Below, in pieces: positions 10,180 to 21,551 of a stretch of 64,000 nt of DNA. A model generated the notes under the pieces. The model saw nothing but the letters and a program-made list of their open reading frames with translations, was not told the DNA's origin and ran no database searches. The DNA is from Euryodendron excelsum (lineage: Eukaryota; Streptophyta; Magnoliopsida; Ericales; Pentaphylacaceae). Location: positions 14,727,001-14,791,000 of the forward strand of contig CM065383.1 in the NCBI GenBank assembly GCA_033060915.1, read 5' to 3'. Numbering within the stretch: the stretch's first letter is position 1; the number at the start of each line of letters is the position of its first letter. The translations under genes were made by a program, and so were the position numbers.

Positions 10180-11008
10180 GAAAGGAGTTTGAAATGAAAG
10201 ATCTTGGGAGAACCAAGTATTATCTTGGATTACAGATTGAGCACTTATGAAATGGAATTCTTGTCCATCAATCGGCATATGCTGAAAAGGTTTTAAAGCA
10301 GTTTTGCATAGACAAATCTCATCCGTTTTTCAATGATTGTCCATTCACTAGATGTACAGAAAGATCTTTTCTATCCTCAAGAAAATGGTGAAGAACTTCT
10401 TAGTCCTGAAGTATCATATCTTAGTGCAATCGGTGCTCTTATGTATCTTGCAAATTGTACAAGACTTGATATAGCGTTCTCTGTCAATTTATTAGCACAA
10501 TATAGTTCTGCACCAACACAAAGACATTGAAAAGGAATTAAATATATATTGTGTTACCTACGAAGGACAACTGATATGAGATTATTTTATTCAAATGAGT
10601 CACAACCTAAATTGATTGGCTATGCTGACGCTGGCTACCTTTTTTATCATCATAAAGTTAGGTCTCAAACTGGGTATGTGTTTACTTATGGTAACACTGT
10701 TATATCCTGGCGATCGATGAAGCAAACATTAACTACAACTTCTTCAAATCATTTGGAGATAATTGCAATTCATAAAGCAAGTCGAGAGTGCATCTGGCTA
10801 AGATCTATGATTCATCATATTCAAGAAAGCTGTAGATTATTTATAATTAAAAGATACCTCGACAATATTATACGAGAATAATGCAGCTTATATTGCATAG
10901 ATTAAAGGAGGGCACATCGAAGGTGATGGAACGAAGCATATTTCTCCAAAATTCTTTCATACACATGGGCTTCAGAAAAATAGTGATATTAATGTTCGAC
11001 AAATACGA
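10180..11008 (+). pseudogene. Copia-1 RT C-terminus and RNase H, first segment
   Basis: Reads FEMKDLGRTKYYLGLQIEHL, the RT end, then a stop. The linker follows (YLSAIGALMYLANCTRLDIAF), then RNase H with YADAGY and SSNHLEIIAIHKASRE. Several stops and frame changes are present. The reading is cut at 11008 by solo LTR A and continues at 15808. The wording of the RNase H block is typical of the Ale/Retrofit copia lineage. Confidence 0.85.
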
Positions 11009-11599
11009 TGTAAGCACCACATTTTTGTCTGCTCGGCAATCTCCGGCTAGACTAAACTCCCTTTGAAAACTCCGGTCGGCACATTCAAGCCCAAATCAAC
11101 TTTCAAACCCCTATCCAATCAGTCAATCGCTTCTTGGGCCCAACAAAGGCCTAATAACCAAACCTGTCCCTTGGGCCTCCAGGCACATATTGAGAAAGTT
11201 CAAAATCCCTCAAGACAGTAAGTCCACCTTTCCAAAGTGATTCTAAATAGTTAGGCGTACTCAACACCATCTTGTCCAATTTTGGTCCCATTCAGGTCCA
11301 TTCTAGTCAAAATGACTGTTTTGCCCCTAGACACCCAGCATAGTACAAATCCAACCAAACACTAGAAAATTCTTCCAAGACCATCCTCAAACAGTCCAGC
11401 ACGCTTAACATGCCACTCCAACCCATTTTGACCTTTTTTTTAACTAATCTCGATCGAAATGACCATTTTACTCCTAGTGACTCAAATGCACTCCGAAACT
11501 ACACCGGCCCTGGGTATTGAACAACAGGTCTTATCATATAACCCTGTTTAACCTAAGGTGAACCTCACGACTCTAAATATTCCTCACTTAACAAAAGCC

Positions 11600-12060
11600 C
11601 CCCTGGAGTGTCTCACTAACGCTCCGCCAGAGTTATCTTTTCTCCTGATTTCCTAGTTATAATGCACCGTCAAACGACTTGAGAAATGTGTAAACTAGGA
11701 AATTCCCAAAAGCTCGTCCAAAGGTCTTTCCATCAACACAGCTCGATCAGATAGATCGCTTCCCGAAGTCCCTCATCGCATGGCTTGAAAACTGCCACTT
11801 TCAGTAACCCCTGGAGCATCTCACAGACGCTCCGCCAAGGTTGACTTTTTCTCCAATTCTCTTATTATAATGCACCATCAAACGACTTGAGAAATACGTA
11901 AATTAAGGAATTTTTGAAAGTATTTTTAGAGCACTTCCCATCAGAACGGTAAGGTCCAATCAGAGAGCTCGCTTCTTGAAGGTCCCAATCACATGGCCCA
12001 CAAACAGCTACTTTTGAACACTCGTAGAGTGTATCACAGATGCTTCGCAAAAATGTGTTT
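11600..12060 (+). repeat. Three diverged ~210-bp tandem repeats in LTR A U3
   Basis: Units start near 11601, 11810 and 12018. Each has '(c)tggag(t/c)(g/a)tctcac' followed by 'gctccgcca' and, in the first two, 'caaacgacttgagaaa'. They lie 400-800 bp upstream of the TATA box. Confidence 0.7.
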
Positions 12061-12317
12061 TTGTGCACACTTCCCAAGATGATATTTAACTCTTCTTAAC
12101 ACCTTTTCAACTTCCCAAAAATTCAAAGTTTATAAGAAACACTAGGAGAACATCGTGAACGTAATCAATTTTCTCGAATCCTTCCCAGTTTGCACAATTA
12201 TCGAGGCAAAATTTAAACGAATATTCCTGTTGGCGAAGCATATGCTACATGCACCCAGATTTTGATCAAATCAATTAAACTTCACTTAGCCCTTAAGATT
12301 TAGCCAGTACAATCTGT

Positions 12318-12436
12318 GCCACGTGGCATTCTGTCAGTGGAACAGTACTAGCGCATGTAACACATGCGCCAGGGCAAATTTTGCCCTAGCGCATGTACTA
12401 TATGCACCAGGCCTCTCCAACTTTGCCTATAAATAC
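12318..12436 (+). promoter_or_regulatory. LTR A promoter: G-box, palindromes and TATA box
   Basis: GCCACGTGGC (12318-12327) is a perfect G-box palindrome. GCGCATGTAACACATGCGC (12351-12369) is a perfect inverted repeat with 8-bp arms, and AGGGCAAATTTTGCCCT (12371-12387) is nearly palindromic. TATAAATAC at 12428-12436 follows within 60 bp and is kept in copies B (30418) and C (40028, minus strand). Confidence 0.65.
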
Positions 12437-13940
12437 AGGCCTCCCTCTTTGCATATTCCAGAATTGAAATTGATAGCAAAGCTCTGCTAAAACTACTCTA
12501 GAATCTCGAATTCCTATATACATCCCACACTTCAAGCACTTAGGCTAGATTCCATCTCCTCCTAACCCATACACTACACTTATATAGCCTTCAATGCCAT
12601 AGAAGACCTCATTCCAGCCCCTTCAAACCTTTTCAAGGCTATTCAAGCTCAAGTCAAGGCATCCATGGAGGTTTGAAAGTGTTTGAAGGCAAAAGATGGT
12701 ATTTCCTTTACATTTTTGCAATCCCCACACCTCTCTTCTCCCTCTTAACCTACTTAGGCTATTCTCTATTTTAATCTCTACCTTCTACCCCCCCTTTCTT
12801 GCATGCTTGAAACAAAGAAGCTCTTAGTTCATGCCTAAAAAAAAGTTTGTGAGAGCTACCGTGTAGGGAACTTCTCACAAACCTCCTTTAAGTTGGTATA
12901 GCCTTAGAGCACCTTGTTATGTGGTGAAGCCTCTAGCCTTATATGATTTTATGACCCTTTTGCATATAATTTTTCTTGTCCATGTTTTGCATGCTTGGCT
13001 TTGTTTTCATTTTCCCAAAACTTTCACTATTTCTATTTCTATGACATTCTCAAGCTCCATATTCAAATGATTCCCTAAAAATGGTTTAAGAATTGGTTCC
13101 TTGAAGCCTAGGTTAAACCCTCAATTTTTACACCTTAGAAAACCCTCTTTAAGTCCCTTGACTTCAATTTGCAACCCTACATTTCATTGCTTTATAAAAT
13201 TGCATTAAAATGTATTCAAACTCTCTTCTTCTATGTTGATTTTCAAGGGTTTTGCTGTCTTGAATTTTATGGTTGAAATAGTCCCTTGGAACCCTCTCTT
13301 GAGTGGTCTCCCCATTATCTTGACCATATGAACCCTAGTTCATTAGAGTTGGCTCCATTCTCTTCAAAAAGAATTTTCAAAACAATTCCCTTCAAAAAGA
13401 ATTCTCAAAATTGCACTCTCTTCTACTTGCATAAAATCATTCCCCTAAACCATCGTTTTCACATTGATTTTTAGAAGTTTTGCTCTCTTGAATATTAAGG
13501 TTGGAATGGTCCCATGGAGTCCTCTTTGGAGTGATTTCCTTCAAATCAACCATATGAACCCTTATTCTTTAGAGTGGCCTTCAACTTGTTAAACGTGGTT
13601 TTTCAAAACCTACTTTCCAAAACTAATTTTCAAAGGATCACTCTCTTTAATTTTCTAGTCTTCATAAATATTTATTCAATGTTAATTTTCACAAGTTTTG
13701 CTCTTTTGAGTTTGTGGATAAAATAGTTCCAAGATGACCCTCTCTTGAGTGGTTCTTGAATATCAACCATAGGACCCCAATACTTACTTGAGTGGTTTTC
13801 ATAAAATGCTTTTCAAAACCCACTTTCAAAATTTCATGCATAGAACCATCTCTCCAAAACCACTAGGTCCAAACCCTAGTTCAAAACCACCTTCCAACCC
13901 TAGGTTAACTTGACCCTATTAGTCTAACCTTAGTTCAACC

Positions 13941-14105
13941 AAACCCTAGGTTAACCTAACCCTAGTTAGTTAACCTTAGGGCACCTTAACCTTAGGTTAA
14001 CCTAACCCTAGTTAGTTAACCTTAGGTTTCCTTAACCCTAAGCTAGCCTAACCCTAGTTAGCTAACCCTAAGTTAACCAAAGCCAAGTTAGTTAACCCTA
14101 GATCA
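13941..14105 (+). repeat. 46-bp degenerate tandem repeat rich in TTAACC and CCCTAA
   Basis: Units at about 13950, 13996 and 14042 share 'ggttaacctaaccctagtta' with few changes, and fragments continue to 14105. It lies in the untranslated 3' part of LTR A. Confidence 0.7.
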
Positions 14106-15807
14106 ACCCGACCTAGATTAGTAAGCTTCAAAGTTCCAATTTAAAGACCCCTTTTCGAATAATCTATCAATTCAAAAACCATTTTTATAACATATTTTCG
14201 AAAACTTCCTATTCTCTTGAGATTTCAAAAATCAGCTCCATTACCTTTTTCAAATATTCCCATGCTCTATCTTTAAAAATGTCTCCAAGAAGTTCTCTTA
14301 TAGTTGTCTTAACTAAAATGGCTAGACGTTTAACATTTTTCAAAAATTATTTCCAAAAGTGATTTCAAGAACTCACAACCGTAAGATGTCCCTACCCCTT
14401 TTATGGTTAGGGATACCAAAGGTAAGTGATACATTAAATACAACCTTCAGGGTTGTCCATATTAGGGTTCCAAAGTCCTAAGTGTTTTCAAAAGCTACTT
14501 ACAAAAATAATTTTCAAAAGTCACATTCTTGAAGTAACCTTATGCCTTGCATGGGTGAGGTTGTTCAAGGGAAGTGATATATCAAGTAGGGTTCTATAAC
14601 CCTAAAGTTTTAAAAAACCTAAGGAAAGTCTCTAACCCCTTTCTTAAAAATGTTTTCAAAAGTCATAGCCTTAAAAGAGTTTAGCTATTCATTAACTAAC
14701 CTCTCAAAGGTGATGAAATATTCAACCTACCTTTTATAAGGGTACATGAAAACTATTTTCAAAAATCATTTCAAGATAAGTTAATAGGAGCTCTTGTGAC
14801 TCCAAGTCTAATTTTCAAGTCTATAATCAAATTTTCAAAACATTCAAAACTCTCTCAAGTTATGTTCAAAAACATTTCAAAACGCTTCAAAATCCCATTT
14901 CAAGAGTACTCTAAAAAATCTTCAAGTTATATTCCAAACACACTCTAACATCCAATTTCAAATTAAAATTCTCAAGTCCTCTTTTCTCAAAGATCACAAA
15001 GTGTCTTCCAACCTTTCCAAGGACCTCAAAGTGTCTTTAAATATTTCAAAGGCCCTAATGCGCCTATTTTCTATTGGACTCTTGCTTGAACAACGAATGA
15101 CTTGATTCTCGCCAAATGAGATACGTAAGTAACCTAAAATGGTGCGGTCATAATCCTTATTTCAATCCAAGTTTTCTTTCTTAAACTTTCTATCAATTCA
15201 AGCTTTCTACTTTAAATTCCATCAAAATTTCTATATTTTCAAACATTTTTCTCAAAAACTTGCATCAAGCATCATTTATCCAAAAAGTGATGACCAAATC
15301 CCATTTTTAAAATCTAAAGTGAATATTAAGTGAATGATGGTAATCGGTTATTCTAGTGAGGGAAAAAAGGGTGATTAGACATGTAAGTAGCGAAAGGGCG
15401 GGGTAGGGTAATAATCTTAGGATATCTTCTCTACAAGTAACCAACCCTTAGACCAAAAAATTTTGTTTTTGAAAGACCAAAATGGAGTTATTTTAAAAAA
15501 GGACTTAAAACTTTTTAATGGTTGCCAAACAACTTATTTTCTTAAAAACCCTCTCTTGAGAGAGTTTTTCCAAAATCTTTTTTTAAGACCCTAAGTGTAA
15601 TCTCCGGATTATACTTATTTTTAGTTGACGTAACTCACCTTAATCCAATTAGGTGGCGACTCCTATTTTTCTAAGAAAGCCTTTAGTTAATTCAATTCTA
15701 AATTCAAATTTAGTCGTACTTGTCCTTCTCGGAGGATGAGTTCTTATGACAGAGTTCTATGCTTTTTCCCGAGCCAAAAGGATTTGGTTAAAAACCTAGG
15801 CGCGACA

Positions 15808-15916
15808 TACGATCTAGTGATAATTTGACAGACTTATTTACTAAAGTACTTCCAACTGGAACATTTAAGAAACTTGTGCATGGCATTAGTATACGTCGTC
15901 TCAGAAACCTTTCATG
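15808..15916 (+). pseudogene. Copia-1 RNase H, final segment
   Basis: Continues the frame broken at 11008: SSDNLTDLFTKVLPTGTFKK, then GISIRRL and a TGA at 15914-15916. The short target duplication is repeated at the junction. The DNLTDLFTK block is the conserved end of copia RNase H. Confidence 0.85.
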
Positions 15917-16083
15917 AAGCAAACAAAGTTCTTATTGTTTAGGGGGAGTTAAGTACTGTGCTCTTTTTATTTCATTACAGTTTTTTCCCACTAGGTTTTT
16001 CCTAACAAGATTTTAATGAGACAATTTTAACATACCCAACAAAATATACATCTTGTATTGTTTTGCAGTCATCCAAAGGAGAG

Positions 16084-16476
16084 TGTGACGTAATAGATGA
16101 CATCCATCCATTTAGTGTCGACATTAGCTGCCTCAATTCTGTAATGCATTTTTCCGCAGCCCCCTGCATCCCCGAATTCGGTTCACTATAAATAGAGATT
16201 CCTAGAGATAGTTCTACATACAACCAAAAGAACAGAGAAAGAATAGAAAGGAAAAAGCAAAAAGAAAATAGAAGGAAAAGCTGTATAGGTAATCTTCAAA
16301 TACCATGTTATATTTTTATTTTGTATTAGTAATAAAATTTTAGGTGGTCTAAAAGATCAACCTTTAAATATTCCAGAAGAACAAATATGATAAATATTTG
16401 ATAGTTTCTGAAGAATTATCTACTATATTTTGTGTTGAGTTATTTTCTCCGCCTTATATTCTTTACCTTTATAATA
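16084..16476 (+). repeat. 3' LTR of copia-1
   Basis: 393 bp starting TGTGACGTAATAGATGAC after the purine run 'ccaaaggagag' (16073-16083). 'cactataaatagag' at 16184-16197 is the likely TATA box. It ends TTATAATA and is followed by agatt. Confidence 0.85.
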
Positions 16477-17000
16477 AGATTAATGATTAATCACAGTCAT
16501 ATCTGCAAAAATCTTAATTTGGTAGGTGTTTAGGAACTCAATTATCCAAAATTAATGATTAATCCCCTTGGTTCTTTAGTTTTTGTTATACTAGACCACT
16601 CAGAGAATTGAAGCATCAAGCTTATCTCATCGGTTGAATATTGTAGAGTTGGGGAGGTATATCAGTCAATATCAACAACAACAACAACAATAAAAAAAAC
16701 CTAACATGGTGCCTTGAAAATGAATTTCTTAACAGATGTGGATCATATATGTTAAGCAAAAATATTAACAAATAATATTTAATTAAATAAATATTTAACA
16801 TAATCTCACTTGTATGATAAAATATCATATGAGTTCTTATTGTGTAGGTTGGATCCATTTAAGACATAAAGTATTTCTTAATTACAATCTTTTGTTTCAA
16901 GAAAACATATTTTAATTCCAACTTAATAGAATTGAATTGGAACGTAATTAGCAAACAAATTTATTAAGTGTTTGTTCAATTAAATATTTACTTATTTAAA
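16477..17000. other. Flank of the DFR locus, then AT-rich spacer
   Basis: 16477-16540 aligns with 20563-20645 ('atctgcaaaa', 'gtgtttaggaa', 'tcaattatc') and is the continuation of the DFR 5' flank beyond copia-1. The rest is AT-rich with a short (CAA)n at 16676-16690. I see no gene. Confidence 0.6.
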
Positions 17001-18115
17001 ATGAATACATGATCCATTATTTCGATTTATTTTAAACTTGAAAAGTACGCTTGTGTGAACATGAAAATTCACAAATATTGTAATTATACCCATTTGAGTG
17101 AGTTACCTATGTATCCGAGTCAAGATTAAATCCGGACTGAAATTCAATCAACCATAGTTTTAAAAGAAAATTAATGTTTAATTTTGTTTGATATAATTTA
17201 ATTTAAGTGAACGTTTGGATCTACAAGATTATGACTGTACCCATTTGAGTGGGTTGCCTACATTTTCAAGTAGGGACAAGTCCAAACTAAAATCAAGTCA
17301 ACCGTAGAATGAATACATGATCTATTATTTCGATTTATTTTGAACTTGAAAAGTACACTTGTGTGAACATGAAAATTCACAAATATTGTAATTATACCCA
17401 TTTGAGTGAGTTGCCTATGTATCCGAGTCGAGACTAAATTCGGACTGAAATTCAGTAAACCATAGTTTTAAAAGAAAATTAATGTTTAATTTTGTTTGAT
17501 ATAATTTAATTTAAGTGAACGTTTGGATCTACAAGGTTATGACTGTACCCATTTGAGTGGGTTGCCTTCATTTTCGAGTCGGGACAAGTCCAAACTAGAA
17601 TTAAGTCAACCGTAATTCTCAAATAATAATATTTATTTAATTTTTTTGGTTGAATTTAATTTAAATGAACGTATGGGTCCACAAGGTTATGACTGTACCT
17701 ATTTAAGCGGATTGCCTACATATCCGAGTCGGGATTAAATCCGAACTGGAATCAAGTCAACTCTAATTCTAGAAAATAATATTTGTTTTGTTTGAATTGA
17801 ATTTTGTTTAAATGAATTTAATTTAAGTGAACAATTGGGTCCACAAAAGTTGCGATTGTATCCATTTGAGAGAGTTGCCTACGTATCCGAGTTAGGAATA
17901 AGTCCGGACTGGAATCAAATCCATCATAGTTCTTAATAATAACATTTGTTTATTTTTAGTGACTTGAATTTTATTTAAAAGAATTTAGTTTGAGTGAACT
18001 ATTTGGTTATTTGGTTTACAAATTTTGCGACTGTACCCATTTAAGTGAGTTGCCTACGTATCTGAGTCGGGACAAGTTTAGACTAGAATCAAGTCAACCA
18101 TAGTTCGTAAAAATA
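17000..18115. repeat. Tandem array, ~150-bp unit, seven copies, with a 308-bp higher-order duplication
   Basis: The unit core reads like 'gactgtacccatttgagtgg' followed by 'gttgcctacgtatccgagtc'. Copies are centred near 17085, 17233, 17390, 17541, 17691, 17855 and 18029. The first pair (17001-17308) is repeated as a block at 17309-17615 with few changes. The core motif GTTGCCTACGTATCC also occurs in giant LTR C at 37741-37755 and, in reverse, in LTR B at 32850-32864 with one change. The array is probably amplified from a related LTR; it has no coding frame. Confidence 0.8.
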
Positions 18116-18329
18116 TATGTTAACTTTAACAACTTATTTCTTGAACTCATGAACAAATTAGTGGTTTAAAGACCATAATGATGGACTTATGTTCATGAAT
18201 ATGAAGCCAAATTGGTGGGTTTGTATATAATGCATTTTCAGATCTGATTCTCATATTATTAGCATCGTAGAGTGTGACTTAGTCACACAATTACTTTCAT
18301 CTGCCCATGGTTTGGAATTTTTTAACCTC

Positions 18330-19480
18330 TGGAGGACTTATAATTTCGGACCTTAAAAGGACACTAAGCAGTTGGGCTAAATTTGGGCCTTGTAGCTTGT
18401 AAAAGATTTAGTAATCATTTAACTTGAATGTTGGGCATTTAAAAGACCACAGAAATGGGCTATCTAATGGCTTAATAATTTAAAGGCCTTGGGTCTCAGA
18501 AGATTGGGCCTTTAAAACTTATTGAGTGGGTAAAAATAATTGGGCCAGCAATAGGGTCTTAAAAGACTTGTTAGTGGACCAACAGAGTTGGGCCAACAAA
18601 CTTACTGGGTCATTAAAAGACCAAATAGTAAGGTCTTTAATGGCCCGAAAATTGAGCCATTACTGGGCTATAATTTCAGTCTTTGGAAGAGTTAGAAAAT
18701 TTGGCCTTAAAGAAATACCAACACTTGGCCATAGTTTGGGCCCTTAAATGTGCTGGAAGACTTCAATAGACAATTATTCCGAGCCACTTAGCATTTGCTT
18801 GGGTAGAAATTTGACTGTCGAAAAACTTTGAAATTTGGGCTTAAAAGAAACACCAACTGCTAGGCCTTAAAATCAATTGAATTTAAGGCCTCCCACATTT
18901 GAGTTTTTGGGCCTTTAGAAGTCCAATAATTGAGTCTTTATTAAGCCTCCAGTGGCCTGTCACGCTGTATTTACAGACTTACAGTCCTTAAATTACTCGA
19001 ATTCGCAAGCATTGATTACACAGCAACAGCAAGTATTTGTTTCTACAACAAATTATTTTGTCATGAATTTTAAAACTATAGAATCAGTGCTCATGGCTTT
19101 TCATTATTTACTTCGTTTCACTCGAGTTGGCGAAAGTGGGCCCGAAAGCTTAGGGTATGTTTGGAAGTGCTGTCAGTTTTTGTTTTTTGTTGTCTGTTTC
19201 TGTTTTTTATTTTTGTTTTTTGTTTTTTTGGTCGCTAAAAGTACTTTCAATTTGTGAATGATTTTTGTATTTTTTTTGTTTTCATTTTTGGACAATTGAT
19301 TGATGGACAAATAAACATCAAATGTGGTCACACGGGGGTGGGCAATTTAAAAGCCACCAACTTGAAATTTTATTATTTGTGTTTGGCCTTAAAAAGACAT
19401 TAAATTTAAGGCCACAGGGGATAATTTAGGAGCATTAGAGGCTTGAGATTGAGGGTCTTAAAAGGATCAAATTATTTTTT
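18330..19480. repeat. Degenerate short repeats around 'ttaaaagacc' and 'ttgggcc'
   Basis: The words 'ggtcttaaaaga', 'taaaagacca', 'ttgggcct' and 'aggcctt' recur at irregular 30-60 bp spacing, thinning after 19000. Around 19160-19300 there is a T-rich insertion with 'ttgttttttg' words. No protein homology is apparent. Confidence 0.5.
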
Positions 19481-19964
19481 TGATGTTCTAATTTGAAAAG
19501 ATAAATAACAAAAATACTTCTACAAAAGAATTTTCGTTAAATCTAATAATTTTTATGCATTTTGCAGATAAGTCCAAACTACAGGGGATTATGTGTTCAC
19601 TTGTAAATTACAGAAAAATCATTTGATTTTAGGTTACATTACAAGAGGATGAAATGTAATTACCCTTTATTGTTATTATTAGATTTTTTTAGTTATTATT
19701 TAATGAGGACTATTCCGACCACTTGCCTTTGGGATGCATGGCTCCAACGTAAACTCGATGAGAGGGGGAAAAGTCTAGTCATTTAGCTAGGATTGAGTTA
19801 ATTTAAGTAGTCATGCTCATTGAATTGTAACATGTTAGTGTTTGATTACAATAACGCCTCCATTTTGCCATGTTGTCCCGTATCTTTGCGAACACATTTG
19901 ATAATTAATGGATGAAATAAGAATACATCCAACGATTAATTATTTTAATTGAACTCATGATATT
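19481..19964. other. AT-rich spacer with no feature seen
   Basis: I find no gene, LTR or repeat here that I can support. Confidence 0.5.
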
Positions 19965-20640
19965 AGATATCTACAGTTAATGTTAATTTTGTTTTGAAAT
20001 GACAGACAATGAAGAGCGACTCCATGCATGTGAAACCCTTCTGCATAACTTGCAAGATTGCAACACAATTATTGTACAACTGCTCTGATACTAAACCCAT
20101 CGACAACTGCTCTATCAATTTACTCATTAAGAGACCCTTTTGACTGATGAAACCAGATAATAGAGCTTTCACCAATGGGTTTTATGGCTGTTTGTATGCC
20201 TTCTGTAGCCAATTTGTTTGCAAAAAATGCATTCATTCAACACTCTTTCAATTAGCCCAATTATGGAGATTTAGTATGCTGTGATACCAATTGAAAAATC
20301 CTTCTGAATACAAACAAACTTCCTTAATGGCGAATCGTAGATGGGTGCATCATGGGATGAGCAAATATATCTTCACATTACAAGAATATATAAGTGCTTA
20401 ACAAAGATAATCTGGGTAATATCTCCAAATGACTGGCTGGTAGAGGCAAGCTAAAATGACTTTCCAACTACCCACATTTTCTTGTGGCCATGCTAGGATA
20501 AAACAACAACCGAAGACTTTCTAGAAGACAATAGGATCTTCATTTGTCCTGAAAGGTGATTAGAGTAAAATGATAAATTAGTGATTATTCACCGTCTTAT
20601 TTGCAAAATCTTGATTTATGTGTTTAGGAATTCAATTATC
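19965..20640. other. Remnant of a duplicated DFR locus
   Basis: Three blocks of the DFR neighbourhood appear in the same order and orientation: 19985-20245 matches 5049-5285 (3' flank), 20330-20420 matches exon 5, and 20421-20640 matches 9456-9653 joined directly to 16482-16540 (5' flank). Exon 6, introns, exons 4 to 1 and the promoter are missing. The 5' flank runs without copia-1, so this copy keeps that element's pre-insertion site near 20563. Confidence 0.8.
20330..20420 (-). pseudogene. DFR exon 5 fragment
   Basis: The minus strand reads [13 protein letters not shown], matching [13 protein letters not shown] of the intact gene (6278-6310). Beyond it, about 20 bp including part of 'cctctgctttagg' are deleted, and 'gtgcttaacaaagataatct' matches 'gtgcttcacaaagatcatct'. 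It stops at the block that equals the DFR 5' flank. It is too short and broken to function. Confidence 0.8.
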
Positions 20641-21551
20641 TAACATTAACAATTGTATTTGCTTAAATTGTAGTGAGGAAATTGATGATACTCTTCAAGG
20701 AAATGCAGAGTGTTAAATAAATAGAGTAATGCAATACATAAATCAATTTTTCATCGACAAGACACAATGTAATTAGGACTCATAGTAATAAATGTATGTG
20801 AGACCCATTCACTTGTGATTTGTAGATAAAAAAATGAATTAATAAATTTATTTATTTATAACATTTTTCAATAAATAAATGCCTCTTCCTCATATAGATA
20901 TTTAACATGTAAAGCTTAAAATAAATTATTAAGCATTTTGTTACTAAAAAAAAAAGACATATGATGTAGCTCAATATAGGTTGGTGAGGCCTCCAATAAG
21001 GGACACAAAGGCGAAAAAATGCTTATTCTCAAAGGAATAAATATCTTGTAACGTGAGATAATAAGAAACATTCAGTTATTGACAGACGGCAAGAGACATG
21101 TAATCAATGAGACACAAAGAGAGGGAGAGGCTAACAGAGGCACCACATCTAAAGTTTTTAAAATCTTGTTTCTCATATAGCTTTTTTCTTGATTTTCAAA
21201 ATAAAATATAGTGTATTGGTGTCTTAAAAAATCAAAAAAATGTTACATTATTCCTTTTAAAATTTAAAAATTATTTAACTCTGTCCTCTGCAATCATGCT
21301 CAAAACAATAACAACCCACTTCGCTATAAACGAGAAATCAAAAGAATCCTCCAGCATAAATCCACTCGCATGAGCTATAAACGAGAAATTGAAAGAATCC
21401 ACCACCATAAACCCACTCGCATGAGTCTTGACAAGCTGACAAAAACACATGGAAGGCCAAATCAAATGGATGAATAGTGCGCCTTGCCGCACGATGACAA
21501 CTTAATAAGAATTCTAGTGCGAAACTTTTAAGCAACTTACTTTAAAATATG
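20641..21551. other. AT-rich spacer with one 51-bp tandem duplication
   Basis: Contains two copies of a 51-bp unit (21323-21373 and 21374-21424), each with 'gctataaacgagaaat' and 'cccactcgcatgag'-like ends. No gene or element boundary is otherwise seen. Confidence 0.6.

Larger units (their letters stand above)
11009..15807 (+). mobile_element. Giant solo LTR A (4.8 kb)
   Basis: It begins TGTAAGCACC and ends GGCGCGACA, with target duplication tacga on both sides (11004-11008 and 15808-15812), so it is a clean insertion into copia-1. It contains no gag or pol, and two other copies (28880-35195 and 37035-41705) have the same start, end, TATA box and scattered conserved blocks. I therefore read it as one LTR left after recombination between the LTRs of a larger element. 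LTRs of this size point to the Tat/Ogre branch of Ty3/gypsy; no pol is present to confirm that. An alternative is a non-autonomous LARD-like unit. Confidence 0.75.
9659..16476 (+). mobile_element. Copia-1: Ale-like copia element, internally deleted and nested
   Basis: LTRs at 9659-10035 and 16084-16476, flanked by the target duplication agatt (9654-9658 and 16477-16481). The LTRs start TGTG and end TTATAATA (TTATAACA expected). Gag, protease, integrase and most of RT are missing, and the sequence jumps from the leader to the last part of RT at about 10180. Giant solo LTR A is inserted in the RNase H coding end. The paralogous site at about 20565 lacks the element. Confidence 0.88.

Noticed and set aside
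13895..14110. Possible interstitial telomeric repeat
   Set aside because: The words resemble TTTAGGG/CCCTAAA only loosely, the period is 46 bp, and the block lies inside a solo LTR.
18952..19257. Open frame with a Phe/Leu-rich end resembling a membrane protein
   Set aside because: It ends in a T-rich insertion inside a degenerate repeat field, with no homology, splice signals or promoter.
19130..19300. Possible MITE starting 'agggtatgtttggaagtgct'
   Set aside because: The start resembles TIR elements, but I could not find a matching inverted end or target duplication.
20078..20098. 'gtatcagagca' on the minus strand, like a copia primer-binding site
   Set aside because: No LTR end lies next to it and the surrounding block aligns with the DFR 3' flank, so the match is probably chance.
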